Of a DNA stretch of 64,000 bases, positions 19,501 through 27,537 are shown piece by piece; position 1 is the first letter of the stretch, and each line of letters starts with the position of its first letter. The stretch comes from Rudanella paleaurantiibacter. GTDB lineage: Bacteria > Bacteroidota > Bacteroidia > Cytophagales > Spirosomataceae. Below the pieces are notes generated by a model, which was not told the origin of the DNA, searched no databases, and worked only from the letters and a program-made list of their open reading frames with translations. Both the position numbers and the translations under genes were made by a program. Location: assembly GCF_009184635.1 (NCBI RefSeq), contig NZ_WELI01000001.1, forward strand, positions 310,001-374,000, read 5' to 3'.

Positions 19501-21147
19501 GACTGGATTGCGGCCGATGTCAACTACGGCATGGGCTACCAGTTTCAGGCCAACGCCTTTGGCCTAACCGACTCTACCGGGGCTTCGTTTGGTAACGTAT
19601 TGCGCAACAACCGCGAGCGGGGTATCACGGGCCGTATCGATCTAGTGCTGCTTTACAACAAGATCAGAGCGTTACGCTGGGCCAATACGCCCTCGCCGGT
19701 GCGGAAAAACTTTGCCCGCAGCCCCGGTGATATTGAAGAAATTGTGCGTAACGAAAACCGCTTGCTCAAGTCGGCTACGCGGGTGTTGCTAACCGTGCGC
19801 GGCATCAACTTCAACTATACCATTCAGGAATCGACCATTTTGCCTGGTTTCTTGCGGACACCCCGGTTCTTCGGGCTCGACCGTGAGGGCGCGCCCGGTC
19901 TGCCGTTTGTGTTGGGGGCACAAGACCGGCAGATTCAGATCAAGGCGGCCGAGCGTGGCTGGCTCACCAACAGCACCGTGCTCAACACGGCGTTCCAGCA
20001 GAGCATCGCCAAAAACTTCACGGCAACTACTAACCTGGAGCCCTTCAAGGATTTCCGGATGAACGTACAGATGCGGCTCACCCGCGCCGACTCGTATCAG
20101 GAGTTTTACCGGCCCTCAACCGTAGGTGGCAACTTCGAGAGCCAAAGCCCGGTGCGCAACGGTCAGTTCAGCATGTCGTTCTGGTCGTTCCGAACAGCCT
20201 TCAACGACCTGGGCTTTAGTTCGCGGGTAAATAATAATGCTTCGACCCTGTTCAAGCGGTTCGAAGACAACCGGAAAGAGATTCTGGCGCGGTTGCAGCA
20301 GGTAAACCCCACCGAGCCGGGCCGACCGGGCAGCTATACGCTCAACTCGCAGGATGTTCTGATTCCGGCGTTTTTTGCCGCCTACAGTGGGCAGAGTGTG
20401 AAGAAAACGAGCCTGTCGCCGTTCTACAATTTCCCCCTACCCAACTGGCGTATCGACTACACGGGTCTGAGTAGCCTGCCGATGTTCCGCAAACGGTTCA
20501 ACTCGTTTACGCTGGCCCACAGCTACACGTCGAACTACAGCGTAGGCAACTTTGTGTCGGCACTCGACTACTCGGCTATGCTGGTCAATCTGGCTGTGAT
20601 GGATTACCCGTTGGCCAGCCGGGCCACGCTCGAAGGTCTGTACATTCCGGTTTTTGTCATGAGCACGATCCAGATGACCGAGCGGTTTGCACCCTTGCTG
20701 GGCGTTCAGTTCCAGACCAAAAACCGCTGGTCGGGCCGGTTTGAGTATAACCAAAGCCGCGATGTAGCACTCAACCTTTCCAACGCGCAGGTGGCCGACC
20801 TGACCAACAAAGACATCACGGCAACGGTAGGGTACACCAAAAACAATTTCCGGTTGCCCTTTATGGTTAACGGGCAGCGTCGGCGGTTGAAAAACGATAT
20901 GACGTTCCAGTTTCAGTTCACCCTGCGCGACACGCGGGCTATTCAGCGCAAGCTCGATGCCGAGCAGATTGTCACGTCGGGCAACTATAACTTCCAGATA
21001 CGCCCCACGATCAATTATGTTGTGAGCCGCCGGTTGAACCTCAACTTCTACTTCGACCGTACGTTCAATGATCCGCTCGTACTCAACTCGTACCGTCGGG
21101 CAACTACGGCCGGTGGGGTACAGGTTCGCTTCAATCTGGCCGAATAA
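13528..21147 (+). CDS. sprA: SprA, T9SS translocon/gliding motility outer-membrane protein
   Basis: 2539 residues from the ATG at 13528; a GTG at 13477 gives 17 more residues before the signal peptide and is less likely. The signal peptide ends ...NTNALAQ after a basic RRIRRQAVARWLL stretch. The body has SprA hallmarks: an early FGGSQVDFKPNGFVMLDFGY followed by GNFIFNEQININFNGKIGER, repeated again-and-again amphipathic strands, and NDFEAART-like sites (FIDDFEAARTIFDLTRQP). SprA is a giant single-chain barrel that forms the type IX secretion conduit in the outer membrane. Low-complexity stretches occur near 13979-14090 (GVGT repeats) and 14512-14568 (PGGL repeats). It is followed by its own terminator. 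Confidence 0.97.
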   Translation: MVNPYLVHDFLFTSVTTLQRRIRRQAVARWLLCATLGVSAVSVLNTNALAQNGRRGTVPRRNTTPAAQAAQQADSTRRANARLAAQERADSIRAARSANRRPTVNWPDRYATRFSERTSRSPFILRDPQGVGTDIRLDSRDRLSVYEQVRPGVGTLGVGTSGVASPQGPISSTTPPGASTPGVGTLPFRPAESIPFSDYQRLQNGRAQQSLWRDYSAQRDGQSAVRGRGLLPKLELPPVVDRLFGGSQVDFKPNGFVMLDFGYLHQFIDNPAIPVQQRRQGNFIFNEQININFNGKIGERLGMLANFDTKASFNFENALKLNYKPQGLLPPGLPGGLPGGLPGGLPNGRNLTQGLGAPSIPDFTPKNESIIQGLELGNISWPINSQLIPGVQNLFGFKSQLRFGRLNATLVGSQQRSRKQEIVLRGGTIGRPYELRADQYDENRHFFLSQFFRDNYERGLRSLPMITTGVNITRLEVYVTNRTNTTETLRNLAAFSDLGENRRLNSPNNPNVQIIAGSATADNRSNTLYDRLRNNPDIRQVDRASFVLDGQFGFQKGVDYDLLRGAKRLTDREYKFHPELGYISLLTPLRNDEVLAVAFEYTYQGRSYKVGELTEDYQNRRDNEVLVLKMLKSATIRNNLQLPMWDLMMKNIYTLGGAGGMGGAGAMAGQQINRQGFQLRIVYKDDQTGIDNPNLQEGQNLRDRPLVQVFNMDQLNQQLDKQPDGNFDFVENVTVDPRFGRIIFPVLEPFGSYLSRQFTDAEEDLRAKYVFNELYRLTLADAIQVPDRNKFFLKGSVQSGVGPSVQLPFGVKEESVQVSAGGVPLSAGADYIFEASTGQLRILNESVVASGREIRIAYEQPDLFQNQIRRLIGTRLDYAISPDISVGMTAMNMRETPAGFLTRVAIGNEPVNNTILGFNLNLRKELPGLTRFVDKLPFLQTKELSTIALQAEVAQLFPGVAPRVNDNSFIDDFEAARTIFDLTRQPTRWRLGATPLQFPQGTVQNPLEYAYNRAKISVYSVDQTIYNNTLPGAIPLNLSEDDKRNFYEQYFLPNQLFPGRSTPTVVLPTQILDVAYFPSERGMYNYNPNLTREGFLPNPRQNFGSVTRAVGSDIDFDNANVETLTFWMMDPFLPGERGKVRAFPDDSRNKPNTTGGRLIFNLGDISEDVVKDGRFNFENGLKVNPEDRGPDNDTTAWGKVTRQQFVTNAFSNQAGDLERQDVGLDGLTNAEEQQKFADFLTQIRPRVNADAFEQIQSDPSNDDFRFYLGPQADSAKYIVARYKQFMGMDGNSKDLNNRNQFLTPSSTNLPDIEDLNVDNTINDNEAYYEYPIDLRPGQLQVGRGYIVDKIETEGTTWYQFRIPVRDFARKVGNINGFKSIRFIRMYMTDFQEPVVLRFGQLQLEANQYRRFTGDLNQRGLQEVPEPYDAQFKVTTVNIEENSQSTTAVTGGGVAQTKYRYTVPPGFQRDRDFTQIANVELNEQSMALSVTNLRDGDSRGAFRITNLDLQFRKRLKMFVHMHNEQDESGQVAAFMRIGTDFTDNYYEIETPGLQATPSSAIADTEVWPNENEIDILLQDLIDLKVRRNGELTRRSAVPYEGQAVDPDDPSKVYKITVVGNPDLSAVQSVMIGVRNPRSADQQPKTFTIWVNELRTNGYDQTAGKAGVVAMNVKLADFANVTASGKFTTFGFGGVQTKVGERTRDLTVEYGVSSAVSIDKLFPEKWGLRIPMYFNVDSRRIAPQFDPLDPDVKLEQSLLAFPDGSARSSYRRMVEDRTMRRGINLSNVRKVKTNPNAKNHFYDVENFGFSYAFNDIERTNILTDQYLQRQYRGGITYTYSPQPRILEPFKNVKSLERKYLFWLKDFNLSLVPSVVSIRTDMDRSFIKTQLRNADPTAAGSGGTGLTTLGVAPLFEKYFLFNRYYDITWNLTKNLLLTYKSQANAIIDEPAGDIDRQWKRDSIWQSVQKLGRIKNYQQDLRFTYRLPLDKLPLTDWIAADVNYGMGYQFQANAFGLTDSTGASFGNVLRNNRERGITGRIDLVLLYNKIRALRWANTPSPVRKNFARSPGDIEEIVRNENRLLKSATRVLLTVRGINFNYTIQESTILPGFLRTPRFFGLDREGAPGLPFVLGAQDRQIQIKAAERGWLTNSTVLNTAFQQSIAKNFTATTNLEPFKDFRMNVQMRLTRADSYQEFYRPSTVGGNFESQSPVRNGQFSMSFWSFRTAFNDLGFSSRVNNNASTLFKRFEDNRKEILARLQQVNPTEPGRPGSYTLNSQDVLIPAFFAAYSGQSVKKTSLSPFYNFPLPNWRIDYTGLSSLPMFRKRFNSFTLAHSYTSNYSVGNFVSALDYSAMLVNLAVMDYPLASRATLEGLYIPVFVMSTIQMTERFAPLLGVQFQTKNRWSGRFEYNQSRDVALNLSNAQVADLTNKDITATVGYTKNNFRLPFMVNGQRRRLKNDMTFQFQFTLRDTRAIQRKLDAEQIVTSGNYNFQIRPTINYVVSRRLNLNFYFDRTFNDPLVLNSYRRATTAGGVQVRFNLAE
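14512..14568. repeat. In-frame 12-bp tandem repeat in sprA
   Basis: Roughly four copies of a 12-nt unit encode PGGL repeats (LPPGLPGGLPGGLPGG) in the N-terminal third of SprA. Copies differ at third positions, so they are not a fresh slippage product. Confidence 0.75.
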
Positions 21148-21167
21148 GGAGTGTTGCTAACGTATTG

Positions 21168-21210
21168 AGAGGTGTCATCTTATGTGGAAAGATGACACCT
21201 CTTTTTGTTT
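21168..21210 (+). terminator. Terminator after sprA
   Basis: GAGGTGTCATCT (21169-21180) pairs exactly with AGATGACACCTC (21190-21201), followed by TTTTTGTTTT-like sequence. Confidence 0.92.
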
Positions 21211-21338
21211 TCTATGGGCTTGGGCAGCGATGTCCGCCGGGCGGCCTCAACCAGCTGCCTCACGTTAAGATTAGATTATATATGAAAGAATTGACAAATA
21301 AATTTTTGATAAAATAATTGTGCTCTCCAACTTTGGGG

Positions 21339-21358
21339 CAAAGTAGTCTACTACTTTG
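21339..21358. promoter_or_regulatory. Perfect 20-bp palindrome at the GT39 start
   Basis: CAAAGTAGT (21339-21347), a CT spacer, and ACTACTTTG (21350-21358) form an exact inverted repeat. It directly abuts the ATG at 21359. The position suits a repressor operator or a translation-control hairpin. No regulator gene is adjacent, so this is a structural observation only. Confidence 0.4.
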
Positions 21359-22993
21359 ATGGACTCTTTGCCCATGCAGACACCGTTACTAAGCAAACCT
21401 ATTCTTCCTGATCAACTGGCTATACCCCTGGTTGTAGGCTTGCTGGTTGTGCTGACGACGCATCTGGGGCTAATGCCCCTTGACCCGGGCGATGAATCGC
21501 GCCGGGCGCTGGTTGCCCTTGAAATGAAACTGTCGGGCGATTACCTCACGCCAACCCTCAACGGCGAGCGGTATTTCAACAAACCACCTCTTTACAACTG
21601 GATTATTCTGGGCTCGTATGCCCTGTTTGGTTCGTATTCGTCGTTTGCTCTGCGTTTCCCAATGCTTGTTTCGTTGCTCCTGTTTGGGCTGACGATCTAC
21701 GCGTTTGTGCGCCGGTACACATCGCCCACGGTTGCGTTTCTGGCTGCTCTCATGACGCTCACCACCGGCCGGGTGTTGCTGTACGATTCGTTGTTTGGCT
21801 TAATCGAGATTACCTACTCGTGGGTTACGTACACGACCATGCTACTGGTATTTCACTTCGAGCAACGGCAAAAATACACCCTCATGTACCTGAGCAGCTA
21901 TACCCTAACAGCGGTTGGGTTTATGCTCAAAGGCTTACCGTCAATTGCGTTTGAGGTGCTGACACTGGTGGGGTGGCTGGGATACACCCGGCAATGGAAA
22001 CGGTTGCTGCATCCGGCGCATCTGGCGGGAGTGTTGCTGTTTGTTGGATTGCTGACGACGTATTATGTGGCCTACTTCAGTCGCAATTCGATTCCATTGG
22101 CCGAGGTGGCTGGCGTACTGTTCAATGAGAGCGCCAAACGGACGGTTGCTCATTTCGGGATTGGGCCAACCGTGCTGCACTTGTTTACATTTCCGGTGGA
22201 GGTCTTGTACCATTTTGCGCCCTACCTGCTTTTGGTGGCCCTGTTGTTCCGGCCCGGAACCCGCGCTCAGGTTCAGCAGCAGCCCTTTATTGCGTTCAAT
22301 GCGTTGACGTTTGGGCTTACCGTGCTGGTGTACTGGACCTCGCCCCAAACCTACGGTCGCTATCTAATCGGTCTCATGCCGTTATTGCTTACCGTTCTGG
22401 CTTATCTGTACGTCAACCACAGTACCCCCACCGAGCCATACCGGTTCTGGGTGGAGCGGATATGGTTGGTCGCTACCGGTATTCTGGCGGTCGGGTGCTG
22501 GGCCACGTTGTTTGTACCGGCTACCCAACAACTACCCGGTATGGTCTGGAAAACGGCCTGTATATCGCTGGGGCTGGCCTTGCTGGTCTTACAGATGGTC
22601 CGGCAACCGGCCAACCGGTTAGTCTGGCTCGTGGCTGTCATGCTCGTCATTCGGTTGGGGTTCAATTGGCTGGTACTACCCGGCCGGGCTGCCAAGCGGG
22701 CTCTCTACAAGCAGAAGACTGAGGAGGCCGTACGGCCCACCTTGGGCAGTCCGCTGTATGCATACCGTAACACGATTGTGTTTGATGGCGGGGCCGACCT
22801 CAACACATTCCATATTGAAGCCTTGCGGGGCGATGTGCTCCGGCGCAGTACCCAGAAAATACGGGGGGCGTACTACATCGCTGATTCGGCCAATCTGGTG
22901 GGCGAGCCATACCGGATTGTACGGCCAATAACCCTGTTTGATCGGCATTCTGCCTACGTTATCCAGTTTAGAGACGATGATTCCACGCCGTAG
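21359..22993 (+). CDS. Glycosyltransferase family 39 (ArnT/PMT-like) membrane protein
   Basis: 544 residues with about 11-12 membrane helices. The first periplasmic loop carries the ArnT-type catalytic region: LDPGDESRRALVALEMKLSG followed by YLTPTLNGERYFNKPPLYNW. The conserved acidic pair and the KPPLYNW motif are typical of undecaprenyl- or polyprenyl-phosphate-sugar-dependent GT39 enzymes. Relatives add aminoarabinose or other sugars to lipid A on the periplasmic face. The 3' end overlaps the PagL-like gene by 17 nt, so the two are co-translated. Start choice between 21359 and an ATG at 21374 is uncertain. Confidence 0.88.
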   Translation: MDSLPMQTPLLSKPILPDQLAIPLVVGLLVVLTTHLGLMPLDPGDESRRALVALEMKLSGDYLTPTLNGERYFNKPPLYNWIILGSYALFGSYSSFALRFPMLVSLLLFGLTIYAFVRRYTSPTVAFLAALMTLTTGRVLLYDSLFGLIEITYSWVTYTTMLLVFHFEQRQKYTLMYLSSYTLTAVGFMLKGLPSIAFEVLTLVGWLGYTRQWKRLLHPAHLAGVLLFVGLLTTYYVAYFSRNSIPLAEVAGVLFNESAKRTVAHFGIGPTVLHLFTFPVEVLYHFAPYLLLVALLFRPGTRAQVQQQPFIAFNALTFGLTVLVYWTSPQTYGRYLIGLMPLLLTVLAYLYVNHSTPTEPYRFWVERIWLVATGILAVGCWATLFVPATQQLPGMVWKTACISLGLALLVLQMVRQPANRLVWLVAVMLVIRLGFNWLVLPGRAAKRALYKQKTEEAVRPTLGSPLYAYRNTIVFDGGADLNTFHIEALRGDVLRRSTQKIRGAYYIADSANLVGEPYRIVRPITLFDRHSAYVIQFRDDDSTP

Positions 22994-24113
22994 ACACCCC
23001 CTGAAACGCCGATTTGCGCTGGCCGCCTTGCCGCTCGGGAGCCTGCTGGCGGTTGTCTGCACCAATGTGCGGGCGCAGGTTCGGCTTGTACCCGACGAGC
23101 GGGAATTTGGCCTCAGCACACAGATCGGCCTGGGTAGCCCGGCCCGGTTTGTGCCTAACAGTGAGCAGGCTGCGGTAGGCGTTGAGGCTTCGTTTAACCG
23201 ACTGCTGGTTCGGCAGAATAACGGCGTACCGTGTGGGCCGCTTGCCCGCGCCGGGGTGTTGGTACAGGCGTATTCGTTTCGGAACCCAGTTGTACTGGGG
23301 CATTCGCTCGGGGCTGCCTTGTTTTACGAGCCACAACTGCTCAGTTGGGGTCGTTTGGCGGTATCTGGCCGGATTCTGGCGGGTGTTTCGTACGTGAGTC
23401 GACAGTACGATGCCGAAACCAACCCGACCAACCGGGCTATTGGTACAGCCATGAACGGCCTGATTGGTGCGGGTTTGCTGGCCCGGTACGTAGTAGCCCC
23501 CGGCTGGCGGGTTCTGGTTGGGCTGGAAGGTAAGCATCTGTCAAATGCGGGTGTTCGGTTACCCAATCAGGGACTCAACACGCCCGCTCTTACGGTTGGT
23601 ATGACCTATTTTACCGGAGCGTCGGGCGCGCAGTTGGCCAAACGGCCTAAGTGCCCTTCGGGTATGCTGGGTAAACGGTGGCTCACCCGGATGGTGATGC
23701 TGGGGTCAACGCGGGTTTTGCCGGCCACCACCGACCGCCCGGAGCGTGGCTACCCCATCTGGGGGCTTAATCTGGTGGGCGGGTATGCCGTTTGGCGAAG
23801 CCATTATCTGTCGGGTGGGGTAGAGGTGCTCGACGACCGGAGTTTTCGGGAACAGCTTCGGCGGTGGCACGGGGGGTATCAGGCGCATCGACAGGTAACC
23901 ATGCTGGCGGGCTACGAATGTTGGATGGGCCCTTTCGGTCTGACCGCGCATATGGGCTGGAATATTGTCCGGCCCCCTACGTATAATCCGACAACGTATC
24001 AGAAATATAGCCTGCTGGCCAAAAGCCGATCGGGCCTGACGGGAGGAGTAGCTGTAAAGGCTTATGGCGACGATACAAAGAATATTCAGCTCGTTTTGGG
24101 GTATTCGCTCTGA
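22977..24113 (+). CDS. PagL-like acyloxyacyl hydrolase (lipid A deacylase-like) barrel
   Basis: 378 residues. A basic N-terminus and signal peptide end near VRAQ. The beta-barrel region contains GLEGKHLSNAGVRLPNQGLN. This matches the PagL active-site pattern, with His187 and Ser189 as the presumed catalytic pair and the family's N-x-G following. PagL removes the 3-O-acyl chain of lipid A in the outer membrane. The protein is about twice the length of classic PagL: the C-terminal ~150 residues hold additional strands. The start at 22977 is preferred because it precedes the basic signal peptide. Coupled to the GT39 gene. Confidence 0.75.
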   Translation: MIPRRRHPLKRRFALAALPLGSLLAVVCTNVRAQVRLVPDEREFGLSTQIGLGSPARFVPNSEQAAVGVEASFNRLLVRQNNGVPCGPLARAGVLVQAYSFRNPVVLGHSLGAALFYEPQLLSWGRLAVSGRILAGVSYVSRQYDAETNPTNRAIGTAMNGLIGAGLLARYVVAPGWRVLVGLEGKHLSNAGVRLPNQGLNTPALTVGMTYFTGASGAQLAKRPKCPSGMLGKRWLTRMVMLGSTRVLPATTDRPERGYPIWGLNLVGGYAVWRSHYLSGGVEVLDDRSFREQLRRWHGGYQAHRQVTMLAGYECWMGPFGLTAHMGWNIVRPPTYNPTTYQKYSLLAKSRSGLTGGVAVKAYGDDTKNIQLVLGYSL

Positions 24114-24259
24114 TAACCACCCACTTCCGAGTGTAAGTAATATTCTGTTCACTATTTAGCTGGACTAAGTAGGTAAATGGGGTTTGTGTAGGTAATGTTT
24201 TTTTGAAAAAAATTTACATGAACATAAAGTCATAATTTAGATATATCCTGTTCGGGCCT

Positions 24260-24267
24260 TATCTTTG
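24260..24267 (+). promoter_or_regulatory. Candidate -7 box upstream of the polysaccharide export gene
   Basis: TATCTTTG fits TAnnTTTG, ~80 nt before the ATG, in an AT-rich 230-bp gap. A -33 TTTG is not evident (TTTAG at 24237). Confidence 0.35.
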
Positions 24268-24346
24268 ACTGTCTGGAAGAAAATTCTGAGGGGTTTTGAC
24301 CAAAATGCAGGGATAAAATTTGTTTTTTAATATAATTAATATTCAT

Positions 24347-25147
24347 ATGTCAAGTTTTTCTGTTGAGGTGAGCAAGCGAGTATTTATCACTGGACTTTTC
24401 TTACTAGTCTGGCTGTCGGGTTGCGTGAGTCCTAAACAGTTGGTCTATTTTCAGGACATATCGAGTACGCCCGATTCTATCCGTTTGGCCCCTTTCTCGG
24501 CAACCATTCGGCCGGGTGATCTGCTGTCGGTACAGGTGAGTAGCCTCAACCCCGAAGCCTCGGCTTTTTTCAATCCGCACCCGGCACAGCCGCTTACAGC
24601 CGCCCCGTCGACGTTGAACTCAACAACGCCCCTGCCCGCTTACAACGGCTATCTGGTAGCCCCTGACAATACCATTACCCTGCCCCTGATTGGCAAGGTT
24701 GCGGTAGCGGGCCTGACCAATGTACAGGCTGCCAGTCAGATTCAGACCCGGCTGAAAGATTATCTCAAAGAGCCAACGGTGAGCCTGCGGAATCTGAACT
24801 TCCGAATTACGGTACTGGGCGAGGTGGCCCGACCGTCGCTCTTCAATATTTCGAACGAACAAATTTCATTGCCCGAAGCCCTGGGGCTGGCGGGCGACCT
24901 GACCGTGTACGGTCGGCGCGATAATGTGCTTGTGATCCGTGAAGAAAACGGAAAGCGTACCTCCGTGCGGCTCGACCTGACCCGGCGCGATGTATTTCAG
25001 TCGCCTTACTACTACCTGCACCCCAACGACGTGGTGTATGTAGAACCCGTTAAGGCGCGGGTCGCTAGTGTCGACCGGGTGTATCAGATCACCCCTATTG
25101 TACTGAGTGCCCTATCCTTTCTGGCCATAATTGCTTCACGCTGGTAA
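24347..25147 (+). CDS. Polysaccharide export lipoprotein (Wza-like)
   Basis: 266 residues. The lipobox LSGC follows a hydrophobic stretch (FITGLFLLVWLSGC). The Poly_export domain starts SATIRPGDLLSVQV. SLBB-like segments follow (FRITVLGEVARPSLFNI, LPEALGLAGDL), ending HPNDVVYVEPVKARV and a C-terminal hydrophobic helix (ITPIVLSALSFLAIIAS). It forms the outer-membrane channel for exopolysaccharide. The ATG at 24347 is preferred over an upstream TTG. It is 14 bp before the wzc-like gene and opens the EPS operon. Confidence 0.93.
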   Translation: MSSFSVEVSKRVFITGLFLLVWLSGCVSPKQLVYFQDISSTPDSIRLAPFSATIRPGDLLSVQVSSLNPEASAFFNPHPAQPLTAAPSTLNSTTPLPAYNGYLVAPDNTITLPLIGKVAVAGLTNVQAASQIQTRLKDYLKEPTVSLRNLNFRITVLGEVARPSLFNISNEQISLPEALGLAGDLTVYGRRDNVLVIREENGKRTSVRLDLTRRDVFQSPYYYLHPNDVVYVEPVKARVASVDRVYQITPIVLSALSFLAIIASRW

Positions 25148-25161
25148 ACTCAAGAAGTACT

Positions 25162-27483
25162 ATGAACAACGACTCAACTTATTCTTACGTCCCGTACCAG
25201 ATGGTCGAGGGCGAATCGAAAAACTTACGGGCGGTACTTATGCGATATGCGCGTAACTGGCCCTGGTTTGTAGCGAGTATGGCTATCGCGCTGGCGGCTG
25301 CCTACGTGTACCTGTTGTATCAGCAACCGGTGTATAAAGTGCAGGCCAGTTTGCTGATTAAGGACGAAAAGAAAGGCCTTGATCAGAGCAGTGTGCTGAA
25401 AGAACTCGAAATCTTCACGCCCAAGAAGGTGGTCGATAATGAGATCGAGATTTTGAAGTCGTACACACTGATGGACAAGATTGTGTCGCGGCTCCAACTG
25501 ACTACCCGGTATTATAAACCAACCCGGTTTGGGTACCGCGAAGTGTACGAGGCTCCGTTTCGGCTGATTGTGGAGAAGCCAACACCCCAGTTGTACGAAA
25601 GCGAACTGAATTTTGCCTTTTTGTCGGATCAGACGGTCGACATCAACGGGAAGGTGTACCCCCTCAACGAAAGTGTGCAGACGCCTTACGGTCGTTTGCG
25701 GGTGTTCAACCGGAAGCCCGTGGGGGTTAATACGGAACCGGTTCGGGTGCAGGTGGTGACGCAAACCGAAGCCGTTACCGACTTTTTGAAGAAGCTCAAG
25801 GCCGAGCCAACCTCAAAGGCATCGAGTGTGATTATGCTGACCCTCGAAGATGCTGTGCCGCACCGGGGTGAGGCCATGCTGAATGAGTTGATCGAAGAAT
25901 ACAATCAGGCGGCCATTGCCGACAAAAACAAGATGGCGGCTAACACCCTGCGCTTTATTGAAGAGCGGCTGGCCCTGATTTCGAGCGAACTGGCATCGGT
26001 GGAGAAAGACGTAGAGCGCTACAAATCGAACCAGGGAATTACCGATCTGGGGGCGCAGGCGCAGAATTTTCTGGCCACAGTGCAGCAGAACGACGTACAG
26101 ATGAATCAGGTAAAGATTCAGATGAGCGCCCTCAACGACCTGGACCGGTATCTGAAGAGTCAGTCGAGCAGTCAGGGGTTGGCCCCGGCTACCCTCGGCC
26201 TGGCCGACCCGGTATTGCTGGGGATGGTAAACCGGCTGTCGGAGCTGGAACTGAAGCGGGAGCAGGCCGTGCGGACTACCTCGGAGCTGAACCCGATTGT
26301 ACAAACCCTCGACGGGCAGATCAAAGAAACCCGTACCAACATTACGGAGAATGTAGAAACCATGAAGAAGCAGCTGGCGAGTACGCAACAGCAGCTGATG
26401 GCCAACAATGGTCGCATGGAAAGCATGATTCGGACGATTCCGGCCAAGGAGCGGTCGTTGCTGGATATTACCCGGCAGCAGTCGATCAAGAACGGGCTGT
26501 ACACCTACCTGCTTCAGAAGCGTGAAGAAACAGCCGTTTCGTTTGCCTCGACTATTTCGGATAGCCGCACGATTGATGCTGCCCGCGCGGGTAACCTGCC
26601 CATTAAGCCGGTTCGGCGGTTTTTCTTCCTGGTGTTTGGTTTGCTGGGTTTGCTGCTGCCCATTGGGGTGATTGCGGGCCGCGATGCACTCAACAACCGG
26701 GTATTGCGCCGGGCCGATGTGGAAGATCAGACGCAGGCCCCGATTCTGGGCGAGTTGGTCAAGAACAAAAATGGGGAGGCTATGGTGATTCGGAGCCGGA
26801 GCCAGTCGGTTTTGGCCGAACAAATCCGGACGCTGCGAACCAATCTCCAGTTTTTGCGGACCGATGCAGAGCGTAGTCAGGTTCTGTTGTTCACGTCGAG
26901 CATCAGTGGTGAAGGAAAGTCGTTTATCTCGCTCAACCTGGGTGCCAGCCTGGCCCTGACTGGCCGCCGGACGGTGGTACTGGAAATGGACCTTCGGAAA
27001 CCCAAGCTGCACAAAAATCTGGGTATTGCCCACGGGTCGGGTATCAGCAATTACCTTATTGGTGATGCAACTGTGGAAGAGATTCTGCGGCAGGTTCCGG
27101 GGCACGATAACTACTTTATCATCACCAGCGGGCCAATTCCGCCCAACCCTGCCGAACTGCTCAGCACTCCGAAGCTGACCGAACTGATTAATGCCCTCAA
27201 AGAGCATTTTGATTATGTATTGATTGACTCACCGCCGATTGGTCTGGTGACTGATGCCCAACTGATTGCCCCATTGGCCGACGCTACCCTGTACGTGGTG
27301 CGCCACGACCTAACGCCCAAACTGTACCTGAAACAACTGGATACGTGGTATCGGGAGCAGCGGTTCCAGAAACTCAATGTGATTCTGAATGCCGTGGGTG
27401 ATGGTGAAGCGTATTACAACAGCTACGGCTACGGGGGATACTACGACGAGAAAAAACCGGCGCGAACCGGCAAACGAGCGTAG
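25162..27483 (+). CDS. Polysaccharide co-polymerase / tyrosine autokinase (Wzc-like)
   Basis: 773 residues. The N-terminal Wzz domain has a membrane helix at ~30-50 (WPWFVASMAIALAAAYVYLL). A long coiled-coil periplasmic region follows (~250-450), then a second helix (~490-510, FFFLVFGLLGLLLPIGVIAG). The cytoplasmic BY-kinase domain has Walker A near residue 580 (SSISGEGKSF), Walker A' in VVLEMDLRKPKL and Walker B in DYVLIDSPP. A C-terminal tyrosine cluster (YYNSYGYGGYYDEK) is the presumed autophosphorylation site. It controls chain length and export with the Wza-like channel; the CpsB-type phosphatase at 39.5-40.2 kb is the expected opposing enzyme. Confidence 0.95.
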   Translation: MNNDSTYSYVPYQMVEGESKNLRAVLMRYARNWPWFVASMAIALAAAYVYLLYQQPVYKVQASLLIKDEKKGLDQSSVLKELEIFTPKKVVDNEIEILKSYTLMDKIVSRLQLTTRYYKPTRFGYREVYEAPFRLIVEKPTPQLYESELNFAFLSDQTVDINGKVYPLNESVQTPYGRLRVFNRKPVGVNTEPVRVQVVTQTEAVTDFLKKLKAEPTSKASSVIMLTLEDAVPHRGEAMLNELIEEYNQAAIADKNKMAANTLRFIEERLALISSELASVEKDVERYKSNQGITDLGAQAQNFLATVQQNDVQMNQVKIQMSALNDLDRYLKSQSSSQGLAPATLGLADPVLLGMVNRLSELELKREQAVRTTSELNPIVQTLDGQIKETRTNITENVETMKKQLASTQQQLMANNGRMESMIRTIPAKERSLLDITRQQSIKNGLYTYLLQKREETAVSFASTISDSRTIDAARAGNLPIKPVRRFFFLVFGLLGLLLPIGVIAGRDALNNRVLRRADVEDQTQAPILGELVKNKNGEAMVIRSRSQSVLAEQIRTLRTNLQFLRTDAERSQVLLFTSSISGEGKSFISLNLGASLALTGRRTVVLEMDLRKPKLHKNLGIAHGSGISNYLIGDATVEEILRQVPGHDNYFIITSGPIPPNPAELLSTPKLTELINALKEHFDYVLIDSPPIGLVTDAQLIAPLADATLYVVRHDLTPKLYLKQLDTWYREQRFQKLNVILNAVGDGEAYYNSYGYGGYYDEKKPARTGKRA

Positions 27484-27537
27484 CGCCAACTTCTTTTTTA
27501 TTCCGGGTTATACTGCCAATTATTTCGTTTTGTTCCC

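Noticed and set aside
25813-27207. 464-codon open frame on the minus strand opposite the wzc-like gene
   Set aside because: Antisense to a well-supported kinase; composition is that of a shadow frame with no domain.
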